Source: Mangrovivirga cuniculi | GTDB lineage: Bacteria > Bacteroidota > Bacteroidia > Cytophagales > Cyclobacteriaceae | NCBI RefSeq assembly: GCF_005166025.1 | Contig: NZ_CP028923.1 | Location: 919,001 to 983,000, forward strand | DNA: 64,000 nucleotides | Direction: 5' to 3' | Part shown: positions 15,584 to 27,862 of the stretch, one piece after another | Numbering within the stretch: the stretch's first letter is position 1 | How the letters are laid out: every line of letters begins with the position of its first letter | Program-made: the position numbers and the translations under genes | Notes under the pieces: model-generated | What the model saw: only the letters and a program-made list of their open reading frames with translations | The model's database searches: none | Told to the model about the DNA's origin: nothing

Positions 15584-18500
15584 TTGGCTAATAAGATTCA
15601 AACCGAAAGAATTAATTTCTCATCTATAAAGTCAGTAATTGATTACCCTGATTTCTTGGATGTACAATTACAATCTTTCCGCGATTTCTTCCAGTTGGAT
15701 ACCCCAGCGGAAAAAAGAAATCACGAAGGTCTCTATAAAGTATTTATGGAGAATTTCCCTATTTCTGACTCAAGAGAAAATTTTGTTCTTGAATTCGTCG
15801 ACTATACTATCGACCCCCCTAAATATTCTGTACAGGAGTGTATCGATCGTGGTTTGACGTATGCAGTTGCTTTAAAAGCAAAATTGCGACTCTCTTGTAA
15901 TGATGAGGACAATGAAGATTTTGAAACTATTGAGCAGGAAGTTTTCCTTGGAAGCGTTCCTTTAATGACCGCTAAGGGATCTTTCGTGATCAATGGTGCT
16001 GAACGTGTGATTGTTTCTCAACTTCACCGTTCTCCTGGTGTTTTCTTTGCTCAAAGTAAACACACTAATGGTACTACTTTGTACTCCGCGAGAATTATTC
16101 CTTTCAAAGGATCGTGGATAGAGTTTGCCACTGACGTAAACAACGTCATGTATGCCTATATCGACCGTAAGAAAAAATTCCCGGTCACTACTCTCCTAAG
16201 AGCTATCGGCTTCGGATCTGATAAAGATATTCTTGATCTTTTCGACCTTTCTGAAGAAGTTGAAGCGACTAAGGCAAACCTAAAAAAAGTTATTGATAGA
16301 AAGTTAGCTGCAAGAGTTCTTCGTACCTGGACTGAAGACTTTGTGGATGAGGATACTGGTGAAGTTGTTTCAATCGACCGTAACGAAGTGATCCTTGAGC
16401 GTGACTCTGTACTAACTTCAGAAGATATTGATCTTATCCTGGATGCAGGTGTTAAATCAATTATCCTGCATAGGAAAGATGCTAATGTAACTGACTACTC
16501 TATTATATATAATACCCTTCAAAAAGATAACTCAAACTCTGAGAAGGAAGCAGTAGAACAGATATACAGACAGCTACGTAATACTGAGGCTCCTGACGAA
16601 GCAACTGCAAGAGAGATTATTCAAAATCTTTTCTTCAGTGATAAGCGTTATGACCTTGGTGAAGTTGGTCGTTACAGAATTAACACCAAATTAGGCCTTG
16701 ATCACTCTAAAGATTCAAGAGTTTTAACTACTGAGGATATTATCCTTATCGTTAAATATCTTATCGGATTGATTAACAGTAAAGCTGTAGTTGATGATAT
16801 TGACCACTTAAGTAACAGAAGAGTAAGAACTGTTGGAGAACAGTTATATTCTCAGTTCGGAGTTGGTCTTGCAAGAATGGCTCGTACCATTAAAGAAAGA
16901 ATGAACGTTCGTGATAACGAAGACTTCAAGCCTGTTGATCTGATCAACGCTAGAACGTTATCTTCAGTTATTAACTCATTCTTTGGTACTAACCAGTTAT
17001 CTCAGTTCATGGATCAAACCAACCCATTAGCTGAGGTTACTCATAAAAGAAGAATGTCTGCTTTAGGACCTGGAGGTCTTTCTCGTGAAAGAGCTGGTTT
17101 CGAGGTTCGTGATGTTCACTACACTCACTATGGTCGTCTTTGTACGATTGAGACTCCTGAAGGTCCGAATATTGGTTTGATTTCATCTCTTTGTGTTCAC
17201 GCCAAAGTGAATAGCATGGGATTCATCGAAACTCCATATAGAAAAGTTCAGGAGGGTAAAGTGACTAGTGATGTAGTTTATCTGACTGCTGAAGAAGAAG
17301 ACAATCACTACATTGCTCAGGCAAACGCACCAATCACAGATAATGGTGATTATGTGAATGACAGAGTTAAAGCAAGATACGAGGGTGACTTCCCAGTTAT
17401 GGAACCACATGAGCTTTCATACATGGACGTTGCTCCTAACCAGATTGTATCTGTTGCTGCATCAATGATTCCTTTCCTGGAACACGATGATGCCAACCGT
17501 GCATTGATGGGATCGAACATGCAGCGCCAGGCAGTACCTCTTTTAAGACCTGAAGCTCCAATCGTAGGAACAGGACTTGAAAAAAGAGTTGCTCTTGACT
17601 CAAGAACTCTTGTTGTTGCTGAAGCAGATGGTGAAATAGATTTCGTAGATTCTACAGTAATCAAAGTTCGATATGACAGATCTGAAAATGAGCGTCTTGT
17701 TAGCTTTGATGATGATGTAGTTACATACGACCTGATCAAATTCAGAAGAACTAACCAGGATACCAGCCTTAACCTTGTACCGATTGTTAAGAAAGGTGAG
17801 AGAGTTGAAAAAGGCCAGGTTCTTTGTGATGGTTACGCAACTGATCAGGGAGAACTTGCTCTTGGTAGAAATATGAAAGTTGCTTTCATGCCATGGCAAG
17901 GTTACAACTTTGAGGATGCGATCGTTATTTCTGAAAAAGTTGTAAGAGATGATATTTTCACTTCTATTCACATTGATGAATATGAATTAGAAGTTAGAGA
18001 TACAAAACGTGGTGAAGAAGAATTAACTTCTGAAATTCCTAACGTAAGTGAGGAAGCGGTTAAACACCTTGATGAAAATGGTGTTATCAGAACCGGAGCT
18101 GAAGTTAAAGAAGGAGATATCCTAATCGGTAAGATCACTCCAAAAGGAGAAAGTGATCCAACTCCGGAAGAAAAATTACTCCGCGCTATATTTGGAGATA
18201 AAGCTGGTGATGTAAAAGATGCGTCTCTTCGCGTTCCTCCTTCAGTCAAAGGTGTGGTAATTGATACTAAGTTATTCTCTCGACCTAAAAAGGATAAGGA
18301 ATCAAGAGCTCGAGCTAAAAAAGAGGTTCAAACTCTAATGGCTGAGTACTCCAAAAACCTTAGAGGATTGAGAGCTAAGATGATTAATAAGCTTGTATCT
18401 CTTCTTGAAGGAAAAACTTCACAGGGAGTTAAACATAAATTTGGTGATGAACTACTAAGCAAAGGAGTTAAATTCAATCACCAGAATATTGAAAACAACT

Positions 18501-19450
18501 TATTCCCTGAAAAAAATATATATAGAGATGAATCTGGTTATGCAGTACCAGAAGAGGTTAACCTGATTGCAGATGTTATCCTAGAAAGTTGGACTGATGA
18601 CGAGAAAACTAACGAGTTACTTGTTACTCTTGTTAAGAATTACTTAAATAGACGAAACGAGCTTGCAGGTGAATTTAAGCGTGAGCGATTTACTCTGGAG
18701 GTTGGTGACGAACTTCCTGCTGGAATAGTAAGACTGGCTAAAGTTTATATTGCTAAAAAGCGTAAACTAAGAGTTGGTGATAAAATGGCAGGACGTCACG
18801 GTAATAAAGGTGTTGTTGCCAAAATCGTTAGACAAGAAGATATGCCATTCCTTGAGGATGGAAGTCCGGTTGATATCGTGTTGAACCCATTAGGTGTACC
18901 TTCACGTATGAACCTTGGACAGATATACGAAACCGTATTAGGTTGGGCTGGATTAAAATTAGGTCGTAAATACGCTACACCGATCTTTGATGGAGCATCT
19001 GCTGATGAAGTTGATGCACAACTTAAAGAAGCAGGTCTTCCACATTTAGGTAGAACTTACCTTCATGATGGATTAAGTGGTCAGCGATTTGATCAGCCAA
19101 CTACTGTGGGTGTAATTTATATGTTGAAACTGGGCCACCTTGTTGATGACAAGATGCACGCCCGTTCAATTGGACCTTACTCACTTATTACTCAGCAACC
19201 ACTTGGAGGTAAAGCTCAGTTTGGTGGACAGAGATTTGGTGAGATGGAGGTTTGGGCTCTCGAGGCATTTGGTGCTGCAAATATTCTACAGGAAATTCTG
19301 ACAATTAAGTCTGATGATGTTGTGGGAAGAGCCAAAGCTTACGAGGCAATAGTAAAAGGAGATAATCTTCCAAGACCGAACATTCCTGAATCATTCAACG
19401 TATTGATTCATGAACTGAGAGGATTGGCTCTGGAAATTACGCTCAAGTAA
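15584..19450 (+). CDS. rpoB: DNA-directed RNA polymerase subunit beta
   Basis: This is the catalytic-core beta subunit, complete at 1288 residues. The rifampicin-region sequence ([12 protein letters not shown]) and the later [11 protein letters not shown] near the C-terminal third are present. The start is a TTG at 15584: an in-frame stop lies at 15569-15571, and no ATG occurs before about residue 50, inside conserved sequence. The typical N-terminal Thr-Glu-Arg-Ile-Asn-Phe follows. rpoC begins 46 bases after the stop. Confidence 0.98.
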   Translation: MANKIQTERINFSSIKSVIDYPDFLDVQLQSFRDFFQLDTPAEKRNHEGLYKVFMENFPISDSRENFVLEFVDYTIDPPKYSVQECIDRGLTYAVALKAKLRLSCNDEDNEDFETIEQEVFLGSVPLMTAKGSFVINGAERVIVSQLHRSPGVFFAQSKHTNGTTLYSARIIPFKGSWIEFATDVNNVMYAYIDRKKKFPVTTLLRAIGFGSDKDILDLFDLSEEVEATKANLKKVIDRKLAARVLRTWTEDFVDEDTGEVVSIDRNEVILERDSVLTSEDIDLILDAGVKSIILHRKDANVTDYSIIYNTLQKDNSNSEKEAVEQIYRQLRNTEAPDEATAREIIQNLFFSDKRYDLGEVGRYRINTKLGLDHSKDSRVLTTEDIILIVKYLIGLINSKAVVDDIDHLSNRRVRTVGEQLYSQFGVGLARMARTIKERMNVRDNEDFKPVDLINARTLSSVINSFFGTNQLSQFMDQTNPLAEVTHKRRMSALGPGGLSRERAGFEVRDVHYTHYGRLCTIETPEGPNIGLISSLCVHAKVNSMGFIETPYRKVQEGKVTSDVVYLTAEEEDNHYIAQANAPITDNGDYVNDRVKARYEGDFPVMEPHELSYMDVAPNQIVSVAASMIPFLEHDDANRALMGSNMQRQAVPLLRPEAPIVGTGLEKRVALDSRTLVVAEADGEIDFVDSTVIKVRYDRSENERLVSFDDDVVTYDLIKFRRTNQDTSLNLVPIVKKGERVEKGQVLCDGYATDQGELALGRNMKVAFMPWQGYNFEDAIVISEKVVRDDIFTSIHIDEYELEVRDTKRGEEELTSEIPNVSEEAVKHLDENGVIRTGAEVKEGDILIGKITPKGESDPTPEEKLLRAIFGDKAGDVKDASLRVPPSVKGVVIDTKLFSRPKKDKESRARAKKEVQTLMAEYSKNLRGLRAKMINKLVSLLEGKTSQGVKHKFGDELLSKGVKFNHQNIENNLFPEKNIYRDESGYAVPEEVNLIADVILESWTDDEKTNELLVTLVKNYLNRRNELAGEFKRERFTLEVGDELPAGIVRLAKVYIAKKRKLRVGDKMAGRHGNKGVVAKIVRQEDMPFLEDGSPVDIVLNPLGVPSRMNLGQIYETVLGWAGLKLGRKYATPIFDGASADEVDAQLKEAGLPHLGRTYLHDGLSGQRFDQPTTVGVIYMLKLGHLVDDKMHARSIGPYSLITQQPLGGKAQFGGQRFGEMEVWALEAFGAANILQEILTIKSDDVVGRAKAYEAIVKGDNLPRPNIPESFNVLIHELRGLALEITLK

Positions 19451-19496
19451 AAATGTTAAATTAAGGCGATGTGCCTACCTATAGATAAGGAACATT

Positions 19497-22400
19497 ATGG
19501 CATTTAGAAAAAACAAAAAAATCAATAATGACTTTTCAACAGTTACGATAAGCCTTGCTTCTCCGGAGTCAATTCTGGAAAGCTCTTTTGGTGAAGTAAC
19601 CCAGCCGGAAACTATCAATTACAGAACTTACAAACCTGAGATGGGTGGTCTGTTTTGTGAAAGAATATTTGGTCCGGTAAAAGATTGGGAATGTCATTGC
19701 GGTAAATACAAAAGAATAAGATATAAAGGAATTATTTGTGATCGATGCGGTGTCGAAGTAACTGAAAAGAAAGTTCGACGTGAGCGTATGGGGCACATTG
19801 AACTGGTAGTTCCTGTTGCACATATCTGGTATTTCCGTTCATTGCCAAATAAAATCGGATACCTACTGGGGCTTCCGACTAAAAAGCTCGATCAAATTAT
19901 TTACTACGAGCGCTATGTAGTTGTTCAGCCTGGATTAAAAGCTGAAGATGGTATCGAACAGATGGACTTCCTGACTGAGGATGAATATCTGGATATCATG
20001 GATAAATTGCCAAGAGAAAATCAACTTCTTGATGATGATGATCCAAATAAGTTCATCGCAAAAATGGGTGCTGAAGGTATCGAAATGTTACTTTCGAGAC
20101 TTGAACTAGATGAGCTATCTTATCAGTTACGCCATCAGGCAGCAACAGATACTTCTCAGCAGAGAAAAGCTGAGGCTCTGAAAAGACTTAAGGTTGTTGA
20201 AGCATTTAGAGATGCTAAAACCAGAATCGAAAACAAGCCTGAATGGATGATTATCCGCATGGTGCCTGTTATTCCACCGGAGCTAAGGCCATTAGTTCCA
20301 TTGGATGGTGGTCGATTTGCAACATCTGACCTTAATGACCTTTACAGAAGAGTTATAATCAGAAATAATCGTCTGAAAAGATTGATAGATATCAAAGCGC
20401 CTGAAGTAATCTTACGTAACGAAAAACGTATGCTTCAGGAGGCTGTAGATTCTCTTTTCGATAACAGCCGTAAAGTAAATGCGGTTCGATCTGATGGAAA
20501 CAGAGCTCTTAAATCTTTAAGTGATATGCTTAAAGGTAAGCAAGGTCGATTCCGTCAAAACTTATTAGGTAAAAGGGTTGACTATTCAGGTCGTTCGGTA
20601 ATTGTAGTAGGTCCTGAACTTAAACTTCACGAATGCGGTCTTCCTAAAGACATGGCTGCGGAGTTATTCAAGCCGTTTATTATCCGTAAGTTGATTGAAA
20701 GAGGAATAGTAAAAACTGTTAAGTCTGCTAAGAAGATCGTTGACAGAAAAGATCCGGTTGTATGGGATATACTTGAGAATGTATTGAAAGGACACCCTGT
20801 ACTTCTTAACCGTGCTCCAACTCTTCACAGACTTGGTATCCAGGCGTTCCAGCCAAAACTTATTGAAGGAAAAGCTATTCAGTTGCATCCTTTGGTATGT
20901 ACCGCATTTAACGCTGACTTCGATGGTGACCAGATGGCAGTTCACGTTCCATTAGGACATGAGGCAATACTTGAAGCATCTGTTTTGATGTTGTCTTCTC
21001 ACAACATTCTTAACCCTGCTAACGGTGCTCCTATTGCAGTACCTTCACAGGATATGGTTCTTGGACTTTACTACGTAACCAAAGGGCGTAAGTCTACTGA
21101 TGATCATCCGGTAGCTGGAGAGGGAATGACTTTCTACGGCGCTGAAGAGGTTATCATTGCTTTGAATGAGAAGAGAATCTCTAAACATGCACATATTAAG
21201 GTAAAAGCCAAAGCAAGAAACTCTAAAGGTGAACTTGAAGATCAGTTGATAGACACAGTTGCCGGTAGGGTTTTATTTAACCAATATGTACCTGAGGAAG
21301 TTGGTTTTGTTAATGAGTTATTAACGAAGAAAAAGCTTCAACAGATTATTGCTAGAGTATTCAACATCGCAGGAATGGCTAAAACAGCGCACTTCCTAGA
21401 TGATATTAAAGAACTAGGATTCCAGATGGCCTACAAAGGTGGTCTGTCAATGGGTCTTGGTGATATAATTATTCCAACAGCGAAAGAAGAATTGGTTGAT
21501 AAAGCCAAAGAAGAAGTTGATGCAGTTTGGAATAACTACCTGATGGGTCTGATTACAGACAACGAGCGTTACAACCAGGTGATTGACATCTGGACAAGAA
21601 TTAACTCTCAGTTGACTAATACTCTGATGACTCAGCTTGAAGAAGATAATCAGGGATTCAACAGTATTTATATGATGATGCACTCAGGAGCTCGTGGTTC
21701 CAGAGAGCAGATCAGACAGCTGGGTGGAATGAGAGGATTAATGGCAAAACCACAGAAAAACCTTAGTGGATCTGTTGGTGCTATTATTGAAAACCCGATT
21801 CTGTCTAACTTTAAAGAAGGACTCGATGTAATCGAGTACTTTATATCAACTCACGGTGCTCGTAAAGGTCTTGCGGATACAGCACTAAAAACAGCCGATG
21901 CCGGTTACTTAACTCGTCGTCTTGTGGATGTTGCTCAGGACCTTGTTGTTTCCGAAGAAGATTGTGGAACATTAAGAGGACTTGCAGTTTCTGCATTGAA
22001 GGACAATGAAGAAGTAGTTGAGTCTTTGTCTGAGCGTATTGCAGGTCGTGTAGCAGTACACGATATCTATCATCCTGAAACTGATGAGCTGATCATGGCT
22101 GCAGGTGAAGAGATTACTGATGAGATCGCCGATTATATTGAAGAAGCCGGAGTTGAAGAGGTTGAGATCAGGTCTCTGTTAACTTGTGAAACCAGACAGG
22201 GAGGTTGTGCCAAATGTTATGGTAGAAACCTTGCTACTGGTAATATGGTTCAGAAAGGTGAGGCTGTTGGTGTAATCGCTGCGCAGTCTATCGGTGAACC
22301 AGGTACTCAGTTAACACTAAGAACTTTCCACGTGGGTGGTACTGCTTCAAACATTGCTGTAGATGCTAAAATTACCGCAAGAAATAGTGGTATTATCGAA

Positions 22401-23800
22401 TTCGAAGGTCTGAGAGCTATTAAGACCAAAGATGAGGAAGGTAAGAATATTGAGATCGTAATGAGTCGAATGACAGAAGTTAAGATCATCGATCCAAAAT
22501 CTAAAACAATGCTTAGCAGTAACCACGTTCCATATGGAGCAACGTTAACTGTTAAAGAGGGCGAAAAAGTAGAAAAGGGACAAGAACTTTGCTACTGGGA
22601 TCCTTATAATGCTGTTATCTTGTCAGAATTTGATGGTTCTATCGAATTTGAAAGTATCGAAGAAGGGATTACTTACAAAGAAGAATCTGATGAGCAGACA
22701 GGTCACAGAGAGAAAGTAATTATAGAAACCAGAGATAAGACTAAAAACCCAACGGTTATAGTTAATCCTTCTAAAGGTGATCCTAAGGGATATAACATTC
22801 CGGTAGGTGCCCACCTTGCAGTAGATGAAGGTCAAACTATTAAAGCTGGTCAGGTACTGGCTAAGATACCTAGAACCGCAGGTAAGTCCAGAGATATTAC
22901 AGGGGTCTTCCAAGAGTTACAGAGCTGTTTGAGGCTCGTAACCCATCGAATCCTGCAGTAGTTTCTGAAATTGACGGTGTTGTAACTTATGGTAACATTA
23001 AACGTGGTAACAGAGAGATCTTCATCGAATCTAAAGATGGAGTGAAGAAGCGTTACATGGTGCCATTATCTAAACACATTCTTGTTCAGGATGGTGACTT
23101 CGTTAAAGCTGGTTATCCTCTGTCTGACGGAGCGATCACGCCTAACGATATCCTTTCTATTAAAGGGCCTAAAGCTGTACAGGAGTACCTTGTAAATGAG
23201 GTTCAGGAAGTATACAGGCTTCAGGGTGTTAAGATCAATGACAAGCACATTGAAGGTATCGTAAGACAGATGATGCAGAAAGTAAGAGTAATTGATGCTG
23301 GTGACACTAGCTTCCTGGTTAATCAGGTAGTTGATAGATTCGCTTTTGCTGATGAAAACGACACAATGCTAGACAAGAAAGTCGTTACTGATGCAGGTGA
23401 CAGTGAGTCAATGAAGCCAGGTAAGATCATTACTGCACGTCAGTTAAGAGACGAGAATTCTATGCTGAAGAGAAAAGATATGAAACCTATCCAGGTAAGA
23501 GATGCTCAGCCTGCGGTTTCTAAAACTATTCTTCAGGGTATTACTCAGGCATCTCTTGGTACTGAAAGCTTTATTTCTGCTGCTTCCTTCCAGGAAACAA
23601 CGAAAGTATTGTCAGAAGCCTCTATCTGGGGTAAGAGGGATCAGTTACTCGGACTTAAAGAGAATGTGATCGTTGGACACCTGATTCCAGCTGGAACCGG
23701 TATCCGTGATTACGATAAACTGATCGTAGCTCCTAAAGATGAGTACGAAGCAATGCTAGCCGGGAAGAAAGAGCGTAGCGAGAGAGAAGCGGTAAATTAA
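19497..23800 (+). CDS. rpoC: DNA-directed RNA polymerase subunit beta' (interrupted by a one-base frameshift)
   Basis: The zinc-ribbon cysteines (Cys-His-Cys-Gly ... Cys-Asp-Arg-Cys-Gly) lie near residues 66-84. The Mg-binding Asn-Ala-Asp-Phe-Asp-Gly-Asp-Gln is at 472-479, and the second zinc site Cys-x6-Cys-x2-Cys lies further on. The frame breaks at a GGGG run (22902-22905). Upstream sequence reads to a stop at 22961, while the expected continuation ([10 protein letters not shown]) is in the next frame and runs to 23800. Adding one G gives 1434 residues, normal for Bacteroidota. A sequencing error is the likely cause, since the gene is essential. Confidence 0.95.
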
Positions 23801-23826
23801 TGACCGCTCTACAAAATATATTTTAT

Positions 23827-23860
23827 CAGGCACCCCGAAAGTTTTTCAGGGTGCCTGTTT
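23827..23860 (+). terminator. terminator after rpoC
   Basis: CAGGCACCC at 23827-23835 pairs with GGGTGCCTG at 23849-23857 around a 13-base loop, followed by TTTATT. It lies 27 bases after the rpoC stop. The short T-run may allow read-through into the DUF3467 gene. Confidence 0.7.
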
Positions 23861-23877
23861 ATTAATTCCGAAATACA

Positions 23878-24201
23878 ATGGCAGAAGAAAAAGATAAACA
23901 AGGACAAAATCAGATCAATATTGAGCTTTCAGAAGAAACAGCTGAAGGTGTTTATGCAAATCTTGCAATGATTGCACATTCGAATAGTGAGTTTGTTATT
24001 GATTTTATCCGTTTGATGCCGGGTGTTCCAAAGGCAAAGGTAAAATCACGTGTAGTGATTACACCCGAGCATGCGAAGCGTCTCCTGAATGCATTGGCTG
24101 ACAACATAGAGAAATATGAAAGTACCTATGGGGCAATCAAAAATAGTCAGGAAACACCAAAATTCCCGATGAATTTCGGAGGAACGATGGGAGAAGCATA
24201 G
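23878..24201 (+). CDS. DUF3467 domain protein
   Basis: A 107-residue acidic, soluble protein without signal or membrane segment. It matches what I recall of the DUF3467 family: an N-terminal Ile-Asn-Ile-Glu-Leu strand, Gly-Val-Tyr-Ala-Asn-Leu, Glu-Phe-Val-Ile-Asp-Phe and Arg-Val-Val-Ile-Thr-Pro-Glu-His-Ala-Lys. It often lies downstream of rpoC in Bacteroidota. Function is unknown; the position next to RNA polymerase suggests a conserved housekeeping role. It could be read from rpoC if the intervening terminator leaks. Confidence 0.8.
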   Translation: MAEEKDKQGQNQINIELSEETAEGVYANLAMIAHSNSEFVIDFIRLMPGVPKAKVKSRVVITPEHAKRLLNALADNIEKYESTYGAIKNSQETPKFPMNFGGTMGEA

Positions 24202-24260
24202 GGTTGGAAACAGCTTAAAGCAAGGTTTAGAAAGAATTACTGAAAATTTGGTCAGTATAC

Positions 24261-24291
24261 TTTGGATAATCCGCTGATTTTCCTACCTTTG
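24261..24291 (+). promoter_or_regulatory. promoter of rpsL-rpsG-fusA-rpsJ
   Basis: TTTG at 24261-24264, 19 bases, then TACCTTTG at 24284-24291 followed by CA, a complete consensus match. It gives a leader of about 45 bases before rpsL. Confidence 0.8.
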
Positions 24292-24341
24292 CAATCCAAA
24301 ATTTCGATAGGTCTATATTAAAATTAAACACAGAGAGTTAA

Positions 24342-24716
24342 ATGCCTACTATACAGCAATTAGTAAGAAAAGGTAGAAAAAAGTTAACCTCAAAATCAAA
24401 ATCTCCCGCTTTGGACTCATGTCCACAAAGGAGAGGGGTTTGTACAAGGGTTTACACTACCACTCCAAAAAAACCTAACTCTGCGATGCGTAAAGTGGCA
24501 AGAGTAAGGTTGACAAATGGAAAAGAAGTTAACGCATATATCCCAGGTGAAGGACACAACCTGCAAGAGCACTCAATCGTGCTTATTCGTGGTGGTCGTG
24601 TAAAAGACCTTCCTGGTGTAAGATATCACATTATCCGTGGTGCGCTTGATACTGCAGGGGTAAACGGACGTTTACAAGGTCGTTCAAAATATGGTGCTAA
24701 AAGACCTAAAAAATAA
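24342..24716 (+). CDS. rpsL: 30S ribosomal protein S12
   Basis: S12 acts in the decoding centre. The 124-residue protein carries the conserved Thr-Thr-Pro-Lys-Lys-Pro-Asn-Ser-Ala segment with Lys at the classical streptomycin-resistance position (about 43). The second conserved loop, [10 protein letters not shown], is near 87. Both loops are wild-type. It is the first gene of the str cluster. Confidence 0.98.
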   Translation: MPTIQQLVRKGRKKLTSKSKSPALDSCPQRRGVCTRVYTTTPKKPNSAMRKVARVRLTNGKEVNAYIPGEGHNLQEHSIVLIRGGRVKDLPGVRYHIIRGALDTAGVNGRLQGRSKYGAKRPKK

Positions 24717-24728
24717 TTTTACACAGCA

Positions 24729-25196
24729 ATGAGAAAAGCAAAACCAAAAAAGAGATACATCCTTCCGGATCCTAAATTTCAAGATACGCTAGTAACGAAA
24801 TTCGTTAACTATCTGATGGCTGATGGAAAGAAGTCATTAGCATATGGAATTTTCTACGATGCGATCGATATCGTTAATGAAAAAACTGGTGAAAACGGTT
24901 TAGAGGTTTGGAAGAAAGCACTTAATAACGTGATGCCTTCTGTCGAGGTAAAAAGTAGAAGAGTGGGTGGTGCTACATTTCAGGTACCAATGGAAGTTAG
25001 ACCAGAAAGAAAGACTTCATTAGGTATTAAGTGGTTAATCTCCTATTCACGTTCTAGAAATGAGAAAACGATGGTAGAAAGATTAGCTAACGAAATCGTT
25101 GCGGCTTCAAAAGGTGAAGGTGCTGCCATCAAGAAAAAGGATGATACTCACCGTATGGCAGAAGCGAATAAAGCTTTTTCACACTTCAGATTCTAA
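24729..25196 (+). CDS. rpsG: 30S ribosomal protein S7
   Basis: S7 organises the head of the small subunit. It has 155 residues, with the family features Lys-Phe-Val-Asn-Tyr-Leu-Met, Val-Arg-Pro-Glu-Arg-Lys and C-terminal Ala-Phe-Ser-His-Phe. It starts 12 bases after rpsL and precedes fusA by 12 bases. Confidence 0.97.
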   Translation: MRKAKPKKRYILPDPKFQDTLVTKFVNYLMADGKKSLAYGIFYDAIDIVNEKTGENGLEVWKKALNNVMPSVEVKSRRVGGATFQVPMEVRPERKTSLGIKWLISYSRSRNEKTMVERLANEIVAASKGEGAAIKKKDDTHRMAEANKAFSHFRF

Positions 25197-25208
25197 TAGG
25201 ATATTAAA

Positions 25209-27362
25209 ATGGCTAAAAAAGATTTAACCTACCTTCGTAACATCGGTATCATGGCTCACATTGATGCCGGGAAAACGACAACGACTGAAAGAATTCTTTT
25301 CTATACCGGTCTTAGTCATAAAATTGGAGAGGTACACGATGGTGCCGCTACAATGGACTGGATGGAACAAGAGCAGGAGCGAGGTATTACTATTACTTCA
25401 GCTGCTACTACTACTTTCTGGAAGTACCCTACAAAACAGGGACAACCTCTGGATGACACTAAAGAATTCAAAGTAAACATTATTGATACTCCGGGTCACG
25501 TTGACTTTACCGTTGAGGTAGAGCGTTCTCTACGTGTTCTCGATGGAGCTGTAGCTCTTTTCTGTGCAGTATCTGGTGTTGAGCCTCAGTCTGAAACAGT
25601 ATGGAGACAAGCTGACAAGTACCATGTTCCAAGAATTTGTTTCGTAAACAAAATGGACCGTGCTGGAGCTGACTTCTTCAATGTTGTTAACGAAATCAAA
25701 GACAAATTAGGCGCTAACCCTGTTCCACTTCAAGTACCTATCGGAGCTGAAGATTCATTCAAAGGTGTAGTTGACCTTATTACTAATAAAGCTGTAATCT
25801 GGAACGACGAAGATTTCGGAATGACATACGAGGTTGTTGATATTCCTGCTGATATCGAAGATACAGTTATGGAGTGGAGACAAAATCTTGTTGAGGCAGT
25901 AGCTGAATACGATGATGCACTTCTAGAGAAATTCTTTGAAGATCCGGATTCAATTACAGAAGAAGAAATGATGGCTGCAATCCGTAAAGCTGTTATCGAC
26001 ATGTCTATGTCGCCAGTTATGTGCGGTTCGGCATTTAAAAATAAAGGGGTTCAGGCAGTGCTTGATGCAGTTTGTGCATACTTGCCTTCTCCATATGACA
26101 TGCCTGCTGTAACAGGTGTTAATCCAAATACAGAAAAAGAAGAGACAAGAACTCCAGATAATGATGAGCCATTCTCTGCACTTGCATTTAAAATTGCTAC
26201 TGACCCATTCGTAGGTCGTCTTGCATTTATGCGTGTATATGCTGGTACTCTGGACGCGGGTTCTTATATATTAAATAACCGTACAGGTAAAAAAGAGCGT
26301 ATCTCTCGATTGATGCAGATGCACTCAAACAAGCAGAACCCTATTGATAAAGTAGAGGCTGGTGATATCTGTGCTGGTGTTGGTTTTAAAGATATTAAAA
26401 CAGGTGATTCATTAACTGACGAAAAGAATCCATTAATTCTTGAGTCAATGGAATTCCCTGAGCCGGTAATCGGTTATGCGATCGAGCCTAAAACTCAGGC
26501 TGATGTTGATAAGCTTGGTACTGCAATTGCTAAGTTAGTTGAAGAAGATCCAACTCTACACGTTGAGACTGATCACGAAACAGGACAGACTGTACTTAGA
26601 GGTATGGGTGAGCTTCACCTTGAGATCATCATTGATCGACTTAAAAGAGAATTTAAAGTAGAGATCAACCAGGGTGCTCCTCAGGTTGCTTACAAAGAGT
26701 CTGTTACAGATTATGTTGAGCACAAAGAGGTTTACAAGAAGCAGAGTGGTGGTAAAGGTAAATTCGCTGATATTGTATTCGAATTAGGACCTGCTAAAGA
26801 CGACGACGAGAAGTTGGCTGCAGCTGCTAAGGATGGTCTTCAGTTTGATAATAAGATCGTTGGTGGTGTTATTCCTAAAGAATTTATCCCTGCGATAGAA
26901 AAAGGATTCAGAGAAGCAATGAAGAACGGTCCTTTAGCTGGTTTCCCTGTAGATAATCTTTATGTTAGATTATACCACGGTTCATTCCACGATGTTGACT
27001 CTGACGCTCTTTCTTTCGAATTGGCTGCTAGATTAGGATTTAAGGCTGCTGCTGGTAAAGCTAAGCCTCAATTACTTGAGCCGATCATGAAAGTTGAGAT
27101 CGTTACTCCTGAAGAGTTTACTGGTCCTATCACTGGTGACTTGAACAAGAGAAGAGGTATCATGAGAGGAATGGATACAAAAGGAGGAGCTCAGATCATT
27201 AAAGGTGATGTTCCTTTATCAGAACTTTTCGGCTATGTTACTGACCTTAGAACAATTTCTTCAGGTAGAGCAACTGCATCTCTAGTGTTCTCACATTACG
27301 ATGCGGTACCTAAAAACATAGCAGACGAAGTGATTGCTGAAACTAAAGGTACAGCCGTTTAA
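25209..27362 (+). CDS. fusA: elongation factor G
   Basis: The GTPase drives translocation and, with ribosome recycling factor, ribosome recycling. It is complete at 717 residues. G1 is Ala-His-Ile-Asp-Ala-Gly-Lys-Thr (about 16-23). Arg-Gly-Ile-Thr-Ile, Asp-Thr-Pro-Gly-His and Asn-Lys-Met-Asp follow, then domains II-V with Gly-Met-Gly-Glu-Leu-His-Leu-Glu. It sits between rpsG and rpsJ, without tuf. Confidence 0.98.
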   Translation: MAKKDLTYLRNIGIMAHIDAGKTTTTERILFYTGLSHKIGEVHDGAATMDWMEQEQERGITITSAATTTFWKYPTKQGQPLDDTKEFKVNIIDTPGHVDFTVEVERSLRVLDGAVALFCAVSGVEPQSETVWRQADKYHVPRICFVNKMDRAGADFFNVVNEIKDKLGANPVPLQVPIGAEDSFKGVVDLITNKAVIWNDEDFGMTYEVVDIPADIEDTVMEWRQNLVEAVAEYDDALLEKFFEDPDSITEEEMMAAIRKAVIDMSMSPVMCGSAFKNKGVQAVLDAVCAYLPSPYDMPAVTGVNPNTEKEETRTPDNDEPFSALAFKIATDPFVGRLAFMRVYAGTLDAGSYILNNRTGKKERISRLMQMHSNKQNPIDKVEAGDICAGVGFKDIKTGDSLTDEKNPLILESMEFPEPVIGYAIEPKTQADVDKLGTAIAKLVEEDPTLHVETDHETGQTVLRGMGELHLEIIIDRLKREFKVEINQGAPQVAYKESVTDYVEHKEVYKKQSGGKGKFADIVFELGPAKDDDEKLAAAAKDGLQFDNKIVGGVIPKEFIPAIEKGFREAMKNGPLAGFPVDNLYVRLYHGSFHDVDSDALSFELAARLGFKAAAGKAKPQLLEPIMKVEIVTPEEFTGPITGDLNKRRGIMRGMDTKGGAQIIKGDVPLSELFGYVTDLRTISSGRATASLVFSHYDAVPKNIADEVIAETKGTAV

Positions 27363-27373
27363 AAAACAGAATT

Positions 27374-27679
27374 ATGACACAGAAAATAAGAATAAAACTT
27401 AAGTCATACGATCATAATCTCGTTGATAAATCATCAGAAAAGATCGTTCGTGCTGTAAAAACTACTGGAGCAGTAGTAAGTGGTCCTATTCCTCTTCCAA
27501 CAGAGAAGGACATCTTTACAGTGTTACGTTCTCCACACGTAAATAAGAAGTCAAGAGAGCAGTTCCAGCTTTGTACTTACAAAAGATTGGTGGACATCTA
27601 TTCAAATAGTGCAAAAACTGTTGATGCACTTATGAAACTTGAACTTCCAAGTGGTGTTGATGTAGAGATTAAAGTTTGA
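27374..27679 (+). CDS. rpsJ: 30S ribosomal protein S10
   Basis: S10 is a head protein of the small subunit and also the NusE antitermination factor. The 101-residue protein has Ile-Arg-Ile-Lys-Leu-Lys-Ser-Tyr-Asp at the start, Gly-Pro-Ile-Pro-Leu-Pro-Thr and Ser-Arg-Glu-Gln-Phe. It follows fusA by 11 bases and is separated from rplC by a strong terminator. Here it therefore belongs to the str transcript, not to the S10 operon that bears its name. Confidence 0.97.
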   Translation: MTQKIRIKLKSYDHNLVDKSSEKIVRAVKTTGAVVSGPIPLPTEKDIFTVLRSPHVNKKSREQFQLCTYKRLVDIYSNSAKTVDALMKLELPSGVDVEIKV

Positions 27680-27700
27680 TCTTAACACACAGAAATATAA

Positions 27701-27731
27701 AAGAACCAATCATTGTATTGGTTCTTTTTTT
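27701..27731 (+). terminator. rho-independent terminator after rpsJ
   Basis: AAGAACCAAT at 27701-27710 pairs perfectly with ATTGGTTCTT at 27717-27726 around a 6-base loop and runs into seven T. It closes the str transcript 21 bases after rpsJ. Confidence 0.88.
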
Positions 27732-27770
27732 ATTGTCTAAAGTCTGCAACCGGAAATTATTGATAATAAG

Positions 27771-27801
27771 TTTTTTTTAATCACATTAATTTCTATCTTT
27801 G
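27771..27801 (+). promoter_or_regulatory. promoter of the rplC operon
   Basis: TATCTTTG at 27794-27801 followed by CA is an exact -7 element. A T-run (TTTT at 27771-27774) sits at the 19-base -33 position instead of TTTG. It lies between the rpsJ terminator and rplC, exactly where a new start is needed. Confidence 0.7.
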
Positions 27802-27805
27802 CAGT

Positions 27806-27844
27806 CCTTTTGCGCGGTGATTCCGCAACTCATTGGGCAAAAGG
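27806..27844 (+). promoter_or_regulatory. hairpin leader of the S10-type operon
   Basis: CCTTTTGC at 27806-27813 pairs with GCAAAAGG at 27837-27844. Inside it GCGG (27814-27817) pairs with CCGC (27823-27826), giving a two-level stem that begins at about the predicted transcription start. The position suits an autoregulatory ribosomal-protein leader, but no known family is recognised. Confidence 0.5.
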
Positions 27845-27862
27845 GAGTTAAAAATTAAAGAA

